A stretch of DNA of 64,000 nt. Source: Acidimicrobiales bacterium. Lineage in GTDB: Bacteria; Actinomycetota; Acidimicrobiia; Acidimicrobiales; AC-14. The stretch lies in contig JAODBK010000039.1 in the NCBI GenBank assembly GCA_025463925.1, forward strand, positions 20,477-84,476, written 5' to 3'. Position 1 is the stretch's first letter. The number at the start of each line of letters is the position of its first letter. Of this stretch, positions 1-8,315 are shown in pieces. The notes under the pieces were generated by a model. That model was not told the origin of the DNA. It ran no database searches and was given only the letters and a program-made list of their open reading frames with translations. Made by a program: the position numbers and the translations under genes.

Positions 1-852
1 GACGAGCGCGGCAGCCAGCTGTTCGACGAGATCACCCGCTTGCCCGAGTACTACCTCACCCGGGCCGAACGCTCGATCCTCGACCGCCACGCCCGCGAGA
101 TCGTCGACGTCAGTGGCGCCGACACTCTCGTCGAGCTGGGCTCGGGCACGTCGGAGAAGACCCGCCTCCTGCTCGACGCCATGGCCGGGCGCGGCCGGCT
201 GCGCCGCTTCGTCCCGTTCGACTGCAGCGAGGAGATCCTGCGCGTCGCCGCCAAGGACATCACCGACGCGTACGGCGTCGAGGTCGGCGCGGTCGTCGGC
301 GACTTCCACCGCCACCTCGGCGAGATCCCGCGCCACGGCCGGCGGCTCGTGGCGTTCCTCGGGAGCACCATAGGCAACCTCACGCCGGTCGAGCGCCGGC
401 GGTTCTTCACCGACCTCGACGTCACGATGGGCCACGACGACCGGCTGCTGCTCGGCACCGATCTGGTGAAGGACCGGTCGCGGTTGGTCGCGGCGTACGA
501 CGACGCCGCCGGCGTGACCGCCGAGTTCAACCGCAACGTGTTGCGGGTGCTCAACGCCGAGCTGGGCGCGCACTTCGATCCGTCGGCGTTCGATCACGTC
601 GCCCGGTGGGACGAGGCCAACCGATGGATGGAGATGCGCCTGCGGTCGCGCCACCGGCAGGTCGTCGAGATCGAGCAGCTCGCGATGCACGTCGCCTTCG
701 AGACCGGCGAGGAGCTGCACACCGAGATCTCGGCCAAGTTCACCCACGGCCAGGTCGAGCAGGAACTGTGGGACGGCGGCTTCGTCGTCGAACGGACGTG
801 GACCGACCCGGCCGGCGACTTCCTCCTAACCTTGGCCCGCCCGTACTGCTGA
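1..852 (+). CDS. egtD: L-histidine N-alpha-methyltransferase EgtD (5' end cut by window)
   Basis: EgtD transfers three methyl groups from SAM to histidine, giving hercynine for ergothioneine. The reading frame is open from base 1 (DERGSQLFDEITRLPEYYLT), so the start lies upstream and 283 residues are visible; the family is about 320 aa. Visible family segments are the SAM-binding VELGSGTSEKTRLLL, the FVPFDCSEEIL strand, FLGSTIGNLTP and the C-terminal FNRNVLRVLNAELGA region. An internal TTG at 40 could be mistaken for a start, but homology continues through it. The gene is followed after 15 bp by an amidase; other egt genes would have to lie upstream of the window. Confidence 0.93.
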   Translation, partial: DERGSQLFDEITRLPEYYLTRAERSILDRHAREIVDVSGADTLVELGSGTSEKTRLLLDAMAGRGRLRRFVPFDCSEEILRVAAKDITDAYGVEVGAVVGDFHRHLGEIPRHGRRLVAFLGSTIGNLTPVERRRFFTDLDVTMGHDDRLLLGTDLVKDRSRLVAAYDDAAGVTAEFNRNVLRVLNAELGAHFDPSAFDHVARWDEANRWMEMRLRSRHRQVVEIEQLAMHVAFETGEELHTEISAKFTHGQVEQELWDGGFVVERTWTDPAGDFLLTLARPYC

Positions 853-867
853 CCGAGGGGAGGGGTC

Positions 868-2259
868 GTGGACGACGCGACCGCGACGTGGACTGCGACC
901 CGCCTGGCCGCGGCGCTCGCCGCCAAGGAGATCAGCAGCCGCGAGCTGCTGCAGTTGTACGTCGATCGCATCGCGCGGCTGAACGGTCCGGTCAACGCGG
1001 TCGTCACCCTCGATGCCGAGCGGGCGACGGCGGTCGCCACCGCGCTCGACCAGGCCACGGCCCGGGGCGAGCGGCGGGGACCGCTGCACGGGCTGCCGAT
1101 CACGGTCAAGGACGCGATCGAGGTCGAGGGCGTGCGGTCCACCGGCGGCGCGGTCGAGCTCACCGACCACGTGCCGGCGGCCGACGCGGTCGCGGTGGCG
1201 CGGTTGAAGGCGGCCGGCGCGGTGGTGTTCGGCAAGACCAACGTGCCGCGATGGTCCGGTGACCTGCAGACGTACAACGACATCTTCGGCACGACCAACA
1301 ACCCGTGGGCCCTCGACCGGGTGCCGGGCGGTTCGTCCGGTGGCCCGGCGGCCGCGGTGGCGTGCGGGTTCACCAGCTTCGAGCTCGGCACCGACATCGG
1401 CGGCTCGATCCGTGTCCCGTCGCACTGCTGCGGTGTCTACGGGCTCAAGCCGAGCTTCGGCGTCGTGCCCCAGCGCGGCTACCTAGACCACGTCGGCGGC
1501 GGCACGACCGACGCCGACATCAACGTCTTCGGTCCGATCGCGCGCGGCGCCGACGACCTCGACCTGCTCGTGTCGGTGCTGGCCGGGCCCGAGCCCGAGC
1601 GGGCCACCGGGTGGCGGCTCGACCTGCCGCCGCCGCGCCACGCCGACCTGTCGTCCTACCGCATCGGCGTGTGGTTCGAGGAGCCGAGCTGCCCGATGGA
1701 CCGCGAGATGTTGGGCGTGCTGCGGGCGGCGGTCGACGCGCTCGCCGGCGCCGGCGCCAAGGTCGAGGAGGCGCACCCGCCGGTCGACTTCGTCGAGCAG
1801 GTCGCGCTCTTCAACGCCCTCATCCTCCCGGCCATCAGCCCCAGCCTCGACGCCGCCGTGGCCGACACCATGTCGGGCCCGCACCGGCAGTGGCTCGCCA
1901 ACGACGAGCGGCGGGCCGCGCTGCGGCGGGTGTGGGCCGAGTGGTTCGAGACGTACGACCTGCTGCTGTGCCCGGTGATGAGCACGCCGGCGTTCCCGCA
2001 CGACCAGTCGGGCGACTTCCTGGAGCGCACGATCACCGTGAACGGCACGGCGGTGCCGTACCTCAACAACGTCGCGTGGACGGGCCTCGTCGGTGTCGTG
2101 GGCCTGCCATCCGCGGTGCCACCGATCGGCCGCACCCCGTCAGGTCTCCCCGTCGGCCTGCAGGTCGTCGCCCCGTTCCTCCGCGACCGCGACGCGGTGC
2201 ACGTCGCCGGCCTGCTCGGCGACCTGGCCGGCGGCTACCAGCCACCCCCCGGCTGCTGA
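868..2259 (+). CDS. Amidase-signature family hydrolase
   Basis: 463-aa cytosolic amidase of the GatA/amidase-signature family, hydrolysing an amide bond in an unidentified substrate. The Ser-cisSer-Lys triad is visible: Lys81 in PITVKDA, Ser156 in GGSSGGPAA and the nucleophile Ser180 in GTDIGGSIRVPS. Length is normal for a stand-alone amidase. The start is GTG 868, preceded by GAGGGGAGG. It lies 15 bp after egtD and is probably co-transcribed. Ergothioneine synthesis normally uses EgtC, a class II amidotransferase-fold enzyme, so this is not a standard member of that pathway. No gatB or gatC is adjacent, which argues against a tRNA amidotransferase subunit. Confidence 0.88.
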   Translation: MDDATATWTATRLAAALAAKEISSRELLQLYVDRIARLNGPVNAVVTLDAERATAVATALDQATARGERRGPLHGLPITVKDAIEVEGVRSTGGAVELTDHVPAADAVAVARLKAAGAVVFGKTNVPRWSGDLQTYNDIFGTTNNPWALDRVPGGSSGGPAAAVACGFTSFELGTDIGGSIRVPSHCCGVYGLKPSFGVVPQRGYLDHVGGGTTDADINVFGPIARGADDLDLLVSVLAGPEPERATGWRLDLPPPRHADLSSYRIGVWFEEPSCPMDREMLGVLRAAVDALAGAGAKVEEAHPPVDFVEQVALFNALILPAISPSLDAAVADTMSGPHRQWLANDERRAALRRVWAEWFETYDLLLCPVMSTPAFPHDQSGDFLERTITVNGTAVPYLNNVAWTGLVGVVGLPSAVPPIGRTPSGLPVGLQVVAPFLRDRDAVHVAGLLGDLAGGYQPPPGC

Positions 2260-2296
2260 CCCGCGCCGGCGACCTGGCCGGCGCGGGGAGGCAGCA

Positions 2297-3370
2297 TCAG
2301 AAGTGGCGGCGGTAGACGAGGTAGTTGGCGCACACCGACGCGCCGAGCTTCTCGGCGGTGCGGCGCGACGGCCAGTTGTCGTCGACCACCAGCGTGTAGC
2401 TCACGTGGGTGCTGCCGCGCCGGACGAGCTCGAGGTACGAGCGGGCCGCGATGGCGAGATTGACGCCGCGGCCGCGGGCGCTCTCGTGGACGCCGATGCC
2501 GAGCATGTTCACGCGTTCGGCGCCCGACAGCTCGCGGCCGGGAGCGACGGTCGCGATCATCGTCAGATCGGGGATGCCGAGTATCACCCCAACCGGCTGC
2601 TCGTCGCGATACGCCAGCACGGAGATGTCGTAGGCACCCATCGGCCCGACGAAGTCGAAGAGCTCGCGCCACTCCGCCTCCGACGACGGGCTGATGCCCC
2701 AATGACGCTCGAAGGCGTGCTCCCACACCGCGGTGAAGTCGCCGACCCGGCGGTCGTCGGGGACGTCGCTCATCGTCACGACGCGGAACCCCGCCTGCTC
2801 GGCGCCGCCGACCATGTGCTCCCACCGCTCGACGAGCGCCGGGGTCACCTCGATCTTGTAGTCGACCCACCCCTTCTCGGTCTCGAACCGCGCCTCCTTC
2901 AGCAACGAGTGGTAGTAGGGCGGGTTCTGGCGCGTCGAGATCGGCGGCAACAGCTCGTACTCGTCCATCACGTACGGCAGGTCGAACGACGGGCCCATGC
3001 CGGTGCGGGCCGATTCCAGCCCGTGCCCGCGGAGCCAGTCGCACGCCTCGTTCATCAACATGCGCACTGCGTCCGTCGTGCCGGGGAGCGCTTCGAACAT
3101 GACGAGGTGCCCGAGCTGCTCGTCCCAGTGCTTGATGTAGCGCTCGTCGACGACTGCGGCGACGCGGGCGACGATGGCGCCGTCCTGTCGCGCGACCAAT
3201 GGGAGCGCGTCCCGACCCTCGGCGCTGGGGCCCTCACCGCGGAGCAGCGGCAGCTGCATGTCCGGGATGACCGGCCAGTACGCGCCACGGGTCGAGTTGA
3301 CCTCGTCGGCGAAGGCGCAGAACGCGCTGAGCTCGGCGTCACCGCTGGGCCGCTCGATGGTGATGCTCAC
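2297..3370 (-). CDS. GNAT-family acetyltransferase-like protein
   Basis: 357-aa protein with a GNAT-like fold in its C-terminal half. The acetyl-CoA loop region reads MLGIGVHESARGRGVNLAIA, followed by a strand and helix typical of GNATs ending DDNWPSRRTAEKLGA. The N-terminal half (ISARQ..PPYYHSLLKEARFE) may be a second degenerate GNAT unit. The start is GTG 3370, inside the stop of the upstream VOC gene (GTGA overlap), so the pair is translationally coupled; the open frame upstream of 3370 has no family character. Substrate unknown. Confidence 0.75.
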   Translation of the reverse strand: MSITIERPSGDAELSAFCAFADEVNSTRGAYWPVIPDMQLPLLRGEGPSAEGRDALPLVARQDGAIVARVAAVVDERYIKHWDEQLGHLVMFEALPGTTDAVRMLMNEACDWLRGHGLESARTGMGPSFDLPYVMDEYELLPPISTRQNPPYYHSLLKEARFETEKGWVDYKIEVTPALVERWEHMVGGAEQAGFRVVTMSDVPDDRRVGDFTAVWEHAFERHWGISPSSEAEWRELFDFVGPMGAYDISVLAYRDEQPVGVILGIPDLTMIATVAPGRELSGAERVNMLGIGVHESARGRGVNLAIAARSYLELVRRGSTHVSYTLVVDDNWPSRRTAEKLGASVCANYLVYRRHF

Positions 3371-3759
3371 GTGGTCACCTCGACGAGCTCGACCCAGTTG
3401 CCTTCGGGGTCCTCGATGATGGCGACCCGCAGGCCGGGCATGAACTCCATCGGCGGGATCGGCACCGCGTGGCCGGCGTCCTGGCACGTCTGCACCGCCG
3501 AGTCGAGGTCGTCGACGGACAGCGTGATGTACCGGATGCCGGTGCCGCCCATGATGCCGCCGGGCGGGTTGGCCGCTTCGGGCGGCGTGTCGAAATGCAC
3601 CAGCTTGACGACGGTGGGGCCCCACGCCAGCCGCTCCTGCACGCCGCCCGGAATCGGCAACGGCGCCAGCTGGGCCAGCCCGAGGGTGTCGCGGTAAAAC
3701 GCCAACGTGGCCTTCGCGTCGCGCACCAGGATCCCCACTTCGACACGTCGCTCGCTCAT
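3367..3759 (-). CDS. VOC-family (glyoxalase/bleomycin-resistance fold) protein
   Basis: 130-aa single-domain VOC protein. It begins with the usual strand (RRVEVGILVRDAKATLAFYRDTLG) and ends with the metal-site strand EDPEGNWVELVE, where the last Glu is the usual metal ligand. Such proteins act as isomerases, dioxygenases or binding proteins, and the substrate cannot be read from sequence. It is first in a two-gene minus-strand operon with the GNAT gene (4-bp overlap). Only 28 bp separate its start from the divergent VOC gene at 3788, so the two promoters must share or overlap that gap. Confidence 0.85.
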   Translation of the reverse strand: MSERRVEVGILVRDAKATLAFYRDTLGLAQLAPLPIPGGVQERLAWGPTVVKLVHFDTPPEAANPPGGIMGGTGIRYITLSVDDLDSAVQTCQDAGHAVPIPPMEFMPGLRVAIIEDPEGNWVELVEVTT

Positions 3760-3787
3760 TGGCGCGGAGCATACGTAGGCTCACCGC

Positions 3788-4267
3788 ATGCTGCTCGACG
3801 GCGTCAACCACGTGGCGATCCTCACCAATGACGCGCCCCGCCTCCACGAGTTCTACCGCTCGGTGTTCGACGCGACCGTCTCCGACGAGATCGAAGCCGG
3901 GCCCGGCGCCAAGCTCTCGTTCATCGACATCGGTGCCGGCCGCGAGTTGAACATCTTCCATGTCGACGGCAACACCGAAGCGCAGCGCCAGGTGCCGATG
4001 TTCGGGCGGGGCCGCATCGACCACCTCGGGCTGCAGGCCGTCTCGGTCGACGCCTTCGACACCATCCGTGAACGGCTGATGGCGCGCCGCTCGACCGACG
4101 GGTTCGTCACCGACTTCGGGCAGATCCTCAGCCTGTTCTTCACCGATCCCGACGGGCTCGAGGGCGAGGTCTGCGTCGCCAACCCCGACGCCCGACCGGG
4201 CGTCGTCAACCCGCCGGGCACGCCGGCCCCGGCCTACGAGATCGGCAATCCGGGGCGCGTCCACTAG
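3788..4267 (+). CDS. VOC-family protein (dioxygenase/glyoxalase fold)
   Basis: 159-aa VOC protein. It starts LLDGVNHVAILTNDAPRL with His in the first metal position, and continues with GRIDHLGLQAV (second His) and FFTDPDGLEGEV (Glu), so one complete two-beta-alpha-beta metal site is present. ATG 3788 is chosen because family homology begins at once. It is divergent from another VOC gene 28 bp away and followed after 10 bp by the peroxiredoxin gene, which suggests a detoxification or stress context. That last point is inference. Confidence 0.85.
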   Translation: MLLDGVNHVAILTNDAPRLHEFYRSVFDATVSDEIEAGPGAKLSFIDIGAGRELNIFHVDGNTEAQRQVPMFGRGRIDHLGLQAVSVDAFDTIRERLMARRSTDGFVTDFGQILSLFFTDPDGLEGEVCVANPDARPGVVNPPGTPAPAYEIGNPGRVH

Positions 4268-4277
4268 CGTCGTCGTC

Positions 4278-4745
4278 GTGAAAACTGGGGATCACGTCGG
4301 GGACTTCGAGTTGCCCGACCAGACGGGCACGCCGCGCAAGCTGAGCGACTTCCTCGCCAAGGGGCCGGTGGTGCTGTTCTTCTATCCCGCGGCCATGACC
4401 TACGGCTGCACCAAGGAGAGCTGCCACTTCCGCGACCTCAAGGGCGAGTTCGAGGCGGTCGGCGCCCAACGGGTCGGCATCAGCGCCGACACCGTCGACA
4501 AGCAGAAGCAGTTCGCCGACAAGCACGGCTTCGACTACCCGCTGCTCGCCGACACCGAGCGCGCCGTCGCCGAGCAGTTCGGTGTGAAACGCAAGATCAG
4601 CATCACGCCGGTGAAGCGGTCGACGTTCGTGATCGACACCGACGGCACTGTGCTGGCAGTGATCAGCAGCGAGGTCAGCATGAACACCCACGCCGACAAG
4701 GCGCTGGAGCTGCTTCGCCAACGGTCCGCCCGCGCCGCCGGCTGA
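4278..4745 (+). CDS. Peroxiredoxin, Bcp/PrxQ type
   Basis: 155-aa thiol peroxidase reducing H2O2 or organic peroxides in the cytosol. The peroxidatic Cys44 and the resolving Cys49 typical of Bcp are both present in TYGCTKESCHFRD, followed by GISADTVDKQKQFADKHGFDYPLLAD and a C-terminal TFVIDTDGTVLAV strand. Length and order match Bcp. The start is GTG 4278, giving MKTGDHVGDFELPDQTG, the normal family N-terminus. It lies 10 bp downstream of the VOC gene. Confidence 0.93.
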   Translation: MKTGDHVGDFELPDQTGTPRKLSDFLAKGPVVLFFYPAAMTYGCTKESCHFRDLKGEFEAVGAQRVGISADTVDKQKQFADKHGFDYPLLADTERAVAEQFGVKRKISITPVKRSTFVIDTDGTVLAVISSEVSMNTHADKALELLRQRSARAAG

Positions 4746-4858
4746 CGATCGGGCCCGGGTCAGGCGTCGTCGACCGAGACGATGGCCGCGCGCGCGGCGC
4801 TCGTGATGACCGGTCAGCCAAGACCCAGGAGCGACGCGATCAGCAGCGCCACACCACT

Positions 4859-4902
4859 ACGTGGTGCTAACACGACGCCTCCGCACCGGCTGACCACCTT
4901 GG
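4859..4902 (+). repeat. Conserved 44-bp leader element, copy 1
   Basis: Starts ACGTGGTGCTA and ends CCGGCTGACCACCTTGG. It matches 8169-8212 with 4 mismatches in 44, and the last base lies 101 bp before the start of the first FtsX-like permease (103 bp in copy 2). Sequence between the element and the start codon has diverged far more. In this copy a 6-bp inverted repeat CACCAC-TAC-GTGGTG covers 4852-4866 at its left edge. Candidate shared promoter, operator or RNA leader. The rest of 4746-5003 shows nothing recognisable. Confidence 0.6.
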
Positions 4903-5003
4903 TTGCCGTCGACCGCTCCGCCAGACTGCAACTGGGACTTGGCGCCATCGCGCGCCTTGGAGGTCAAGGCTGACGTGAGGCTGCGAGGGATGCGGACGTC
5001 ACC

Positions 5004-7541
5004 GTGAATGGCCATGTCCGTCGCGTCGCCCGGTATCGGTTCCGGGCAACGTTCGGTCGCCGATGGGGCGGCTACCTGGCGATCGTGCTCCTCATCGGGT
5101 TGGTCGGTGGAATCGCCTTGGGCTCGATCGCCGCTGGGCGGCGAACGCAGTCGGCGTACCCGAGTTTCCTTGCGAACACCCGTCCGTCGGACCTCGACAT
5201 CGCCGTCTTCGGCGCCGGCGCGGGCAGCGGATCGGCGCCCAGTCCCTCTCCCGCGGCGGTGACGAGCGCGCTCGCCCACCTGGCCCACGTGAAGCGGGTC
5301 GACAGTGCGGTGACGCTCAACATCGCCCCGGTGGGACCGGACGGCGCCTCCAACGCCGACGCCTTCAACACGTTCAACCAAGTGGAAACCCTTGGCAGCG
5401 TCGACGGCCTGTTCTTCAGCCAGGACCGGGTCGCGGTCCTTCACGGCCGCATGGCCGATCCGACGAGGGCCGACGAGTTCGTCATGACCGCCGACGCCGC
5501 CCGGATGGCTGGAGCGCACGTCGGTCAGGTCATCCCGTTTGGCGAGTACACCAACGCGCAGACCAATCTGGCGGGCTTCGGAACGGCGAGCGTGGCGCCC
5601 AATCGTCGTTTCGACGCCAAGCTGGTCGGGATCGTCGTACTCAACAACCAGGTCGTCCGCGACGACATCGACCGCCTCCCGACCTTCGCGGTGTTCACCC
5701 CGGCGCTCACCCGACAGGTGATCGCCGACTGGCACGACACGACCTACGGGCTCCAGCTCGACCACGGCACCCGTGACCTGCCCGCAGTGGAGCAGGCATT
5801 CGTCCGCGTGATCCCGCCGGGGACCTCGTACCAGTTCCACATGATCTCGCGGGTCGAGGCTCGGGTGGAGCGGGCCGTCAAGCCAGAGGCGATCGCCCTT
5901 GCCGTGTTCGGCGCGATGGCCGCGCTGGCCGCGCTGGCCATCGCCGTCCAGGCAATCTCCCGACAGTTGCGGTCAGATGATGAGGATCTGCAGGTGCTGC
6001 GCGCCCTGGGCGCGGGTCCGGCGACAACGGTCGGCGACGGGTTGATCGGGGTTCTCGGCGCCGTTGTCCTTGGCTCGGCGCTCGCCGTTGCAGTTGCCGT
6101 CGGAATCTCGCCGCTGGCGCCACTCGGCCCGGTGCGCCCCGTCGACCCGGCGTCGGGGATCGCCTTCGACTGGACGGTGCTCGGCGTCGGGTTGCTGGTC
6201 ATGATCGGTGGGCTCGGAGCGATCGCCGTGTTGCTGGCCTACCTGGGGGCGCCCCATCGTGTCGCCCGCCGGTCCCGACTCGTCGCCGCCCGCAGCTCGA
6301 ATGTCGCGCGCGTGGCTGCTTCATCGGGACTGTCGGCGCCCGCGGTGGTCGGCGCGCGCTTCGCGCTCGAGCCCGGACGGGGCCGCACCGCGGTGCCGGT
6401 GCGCTCGGCCCTGGTGGGGACCGCGCTCGCCGTGTCGATGGTCGTGGCGACCCTCACCTTCGGCAGCGGACTGCACACCCTGGTGTCGCGTCCCGCGCTC
6501 TACGGGTGGAACTGGAGCTACCTCCTCAACTCCGACGCCAACACCGTCCCCCCGCCGGTCTTGGCCCTCCTTGCTCACGACCCTGACGTCGCCGCCTGGA
6601 CCGGAGTCACCGACATCAACGTCCAGATCGACGGCCAGACGGTCCCGATCCTCGACAGTGACCCGCGTCCGGCGCTCGCGCCCCGAATCCTGTCGGGCCA
6701 CGCTTTGGCCGGCGACGGCCAGGTCGTCCTCGGCGTGGCCACGATGGCGCAGTTGCACAAGCACGTCGGCGACACCGTCGTCGTGACCTTCGGTGCCCAG
6801 GGCCGGCCCTTCGACCTCCTGGTGGTGGGTACGGCCACCATGCCCGCGGTCGGCTTTCCCAACTACATCGCCGACCACCCCTCGATGGGCACCGGGGCGC
6901 TGGTCGCGGTGCCGGCCGTCGTGCGGGCGCACTCGCAGCGCAACCCCGACCCCAACCTCAACGGGCCCCAACTGGTCTTCGTCCGGCTCCGCCACGGCAT
7001 CGGCCGCGCCGCGGGCCGAGCCGACATGCAACGCATCGCCGATGCCGGTACCAAGGTCCTCTCAGCCGACCCCGACGCCGGCGGCAGCGTCGCGGTCGTG
7101 GGCGTGCAGCACCCGGCCGAGATCGTGAACTACCGGTCCACCGGTGCGACGCCGGTCCTCCTCGCCTCAGCGCTCGCGGTCGGCGCCATCGTCGCCCTCG
7201 GTCTCACCCTCGCGGCGTCGGTCCGGCGACGCCGACTCGACCTCGCGCTGTTGAAGACGCTGGGCTTCACGAGGCAACAACTCGCGGCCGCCGTGGCCTG
7301 GCAGGCGTCCATCGCCGCCATCGTCGGAGTCGTGGTCGGGGTGCCGCTCGGCATTGCCGTCGGTCGCCAGCTCTGGATTCTTTTCGCGCGCAACATCGAC
7401 GCCGTGCCCCAACCGACCGTGCCGGTGACGCCGGTGATCCTCGTTGCCGTCGGCGCCATCGTGCTCGCGAACGTGGTCGCCACCCTTCCGGCACACCGCG
7501 CAGCCCGCACGCGGGCGGCGCAAGTTCTGCGAAGGGCATGA
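5004..7541 (+). CDS. FtsX/MacB-type ABC transporter permease, paralogue 1
   Basis: 845-aa membrane protein with a double FtsX layout. A first membrane segment lies near residues 24-44, followed by a large outer domain, three segments (about 290-412), one near 470-490, a second outer domain, and three C-terminal segments (about 720-840) including RRRRLDLALLKTLGFTRQQLAA, the usual cytoplasmic coupling region. Such permeases work with an ATPase of the LolD/MacB type in export or extraction from the membrane. No ATPase gene is adjacent. The start is GTG 5004, aligned with the paralogue at 8316. The two proteins are similar along their whole length, so this is an old tandem duplication with a small gene in between. 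Confidence 0.85.
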   Translation: MNGHVRRVARYRFRATFGRRWGGYLAIVLLIGLVGGIALGSIAAGRRTQSAYPSFLANTRPSDLDIAVFGAGAGSGSAPSPSPAAVTSALAHLAHVKRVDSAVTLNIAPVGPDGASNADAFNTFNQVETLGSVDGLFFSQDRVAVLHGRMADPTRADEFVMTADAARMAGAHVGQVIPFGEYTNAQTNLAGFGTASVAPNRRFDAKLVGIVVLNNQVVRDDIDRLPTFAVFTPALTRQVIADWHDTTYGLQLDHGTRDLPAVEQAFVRVIPPGTSYQFHMISRVEARVERAVKPEAIALAVFGAMAALAALAIAVQAISRQLRSDDEDLQVLRALGAGPATTVGDGLIGVLGAVVLGSALAVAVAVGISPLAPLGPVRPVDPASGIAFDWTVLGVGLLVMIGGLGAIAVLLAYLGAPHRVARRSRLVAARSSNVARVAASSGLSAPAVVGARFALEPGRGRTAVPVRSALVGTALAVSMVVATLTFGSGLHTLVSRPALYGWNWSYLLNSDANTVPPPVLALLAHDPDVAAWTGVTDINVQIDGQTVPILDSDPRPALAPRILSGHALAGDGQVVLGVATMAQLHKHVGDTVVVTFGAQGRPFDLLVVGTATMPAVGFPNYIADHPSMGTGALVAVPAVVRAHSQRNPDPNLNGPQLVFVRLRHGIGRAAGRADMQRIADAGTKVLSADPDAGGSVAVVGVQHPAEIVNYRSTGATPVLLASALAVGAIVALGLTLAASVRRRRLDLALLKTLGFTRQQLAAAVAWQASIAAIVGVVVGVPLGIAVGRQLWILFARNIDAVPQPTVPVTPVILVAVGAIVLANVVATLPAHRAARTRAAQVLRRA

Positions 7542-7646
7542 TCGGGAACGTTCCGTTTCGCGGCTCGGGTCGTCTGCGTTGCGAGCTGGATGAAGTGGGC
7601 TCGGGCATCCGACACGTGCCCGATCGATGCATCCCGCCTGACGCGA

Positions 7647-7674
7647 CGAGGGCTCGGCGGTGACCGAGCCCTCG
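7647..7674. terminator. Strong hairpin between convergent genes
   Basis: CGAGGGCTCGG (7647-7657), a 6-nt loop and CCGAGCCCTCG (7664-7674) form a perfect 11-bp stem. It lies between the stop of the first FtsX-like gene (7541) and the stop of the minus-strand gene at 7686, where a bidirectional terminator is expected. There is no clear U-tract on either side. Confidence 0.65.
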
Positions 7675-7685
7675 GAACGATGTGA

Positions 7686-7946
7686 TCAGTTCAACGTCAA
7701 CCCGATCGCCTGGTCGGCCGAGACCTCGAAGAACTCGTTCACCGCCAGGCCACTGCTTCGCTCGTCCACGAAGTCGCGCACCGCGTCCACCGATGGCGCT
7801 TGCCATATGCACAGGGCGCTCGACCCGTCGACCGAGGGCAGCATCTGGTCAACCTTGAAGCCCTCGGGCAGCGACGCCAGGGCCTCCTGGGCGACCGCGA
7901 AGAACTTGTCCGGATCGGAGATCCGGTGAATCGCCGCTACGTGCAT
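7686..7946 (-). CDS. Small conserved-type protein, possible ferredoxin-like/DUF4242 fold
   Basis: 86-aa soluble protein beginning MHVAAIHRISDPDKFFAVAQ. Alternating strands and helices and the segment ALCIWQAPSVDAVRDFVDE resemble small alpha/beta-barrel dimers of the DUF4242 type, but this is a weak call and no catalytic residue is evident. ATG 7946 is preferred over an upstream in-frame start because GGGGGG lies just upstream. The gene is inserted between the two FtsX-like paralogues on the opposite strand and ends at the strong hairpin. Confidence 0.6.
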   Translation of the reverse strand: MHVAAIHRISDPDKFFAVAQEALASLPEGFKVDQMLPSVDGSSALCIWQAPSVDAVRDFVDERSSGLAVNEFFEVSADQAIGLTLN

Positions 7947-8315
7947 GTCATCCCCCCGGCCGGCGATCAAGCTCCTCGCGAAGTGCGCAGCAGCTGACGG
8001 CTCGGCCCTGCCGAACCGTCACGCCGACCGCCAAGCACGCTAAGGCCCCAGCCTTCGGCGCGCCATGGCCCGATCGGGCCATCCCGAACTGACTACGTAT
8101 TCATCGAGAAGAACGGGGGTAACTGAACGGTGGCCGCGACTCGACGCCGGTTGCGCTCGGAAGGCCCAACGTGGTGCTAGTACGTCGCCTCCCCACCGGC
8201 TGACCACCTTGGCCGCCGCTCAGGCGTCGACCACACTGCGACGGGACCGGCGCGACCGGCGAGTCTCGGAGGTCGACGTGTATGTGACGCTGCAAGGGCT
8301 GGCCGACCCACCCAC
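7947..8315. other. Intergenic region between divergent genes
   Basis: About 370 bp between the small minus-strand gene and the second FtsX-like gene. It must hold both promoters. The only structure I recognise is the second copy of the 44-bp leader element at 8169-8212. An open frame at 8065-8319 runs through it, but its composition and lack of a ribosome site argue against translation. Confidence 0.5.
8169..8212 (+). repeat. Conserved 44-bp leader element, copy 2
   Basis: Second copy of the element at 4859-4902. It keeps ACGTGGTGCTA at the left and CACCGGCTGACCACCTTGG at the right and lies at almost the same distance from the downstream start. The 4 differences all fall in the middle. The conserved halves contain GTGGT and ACCAC, which could pair in RNA. 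Function unknown. Confidence 0.6.

Noticed and set aside
4782..4973. Small frame 63 aa overlapping leader element copy 1, similar in part to a frame at 8065-8319
   Set aside because: Peptide similarity is limited to the 44-bp element and there is no ribosome site. Conservation is better explained at DNA or RNA level.
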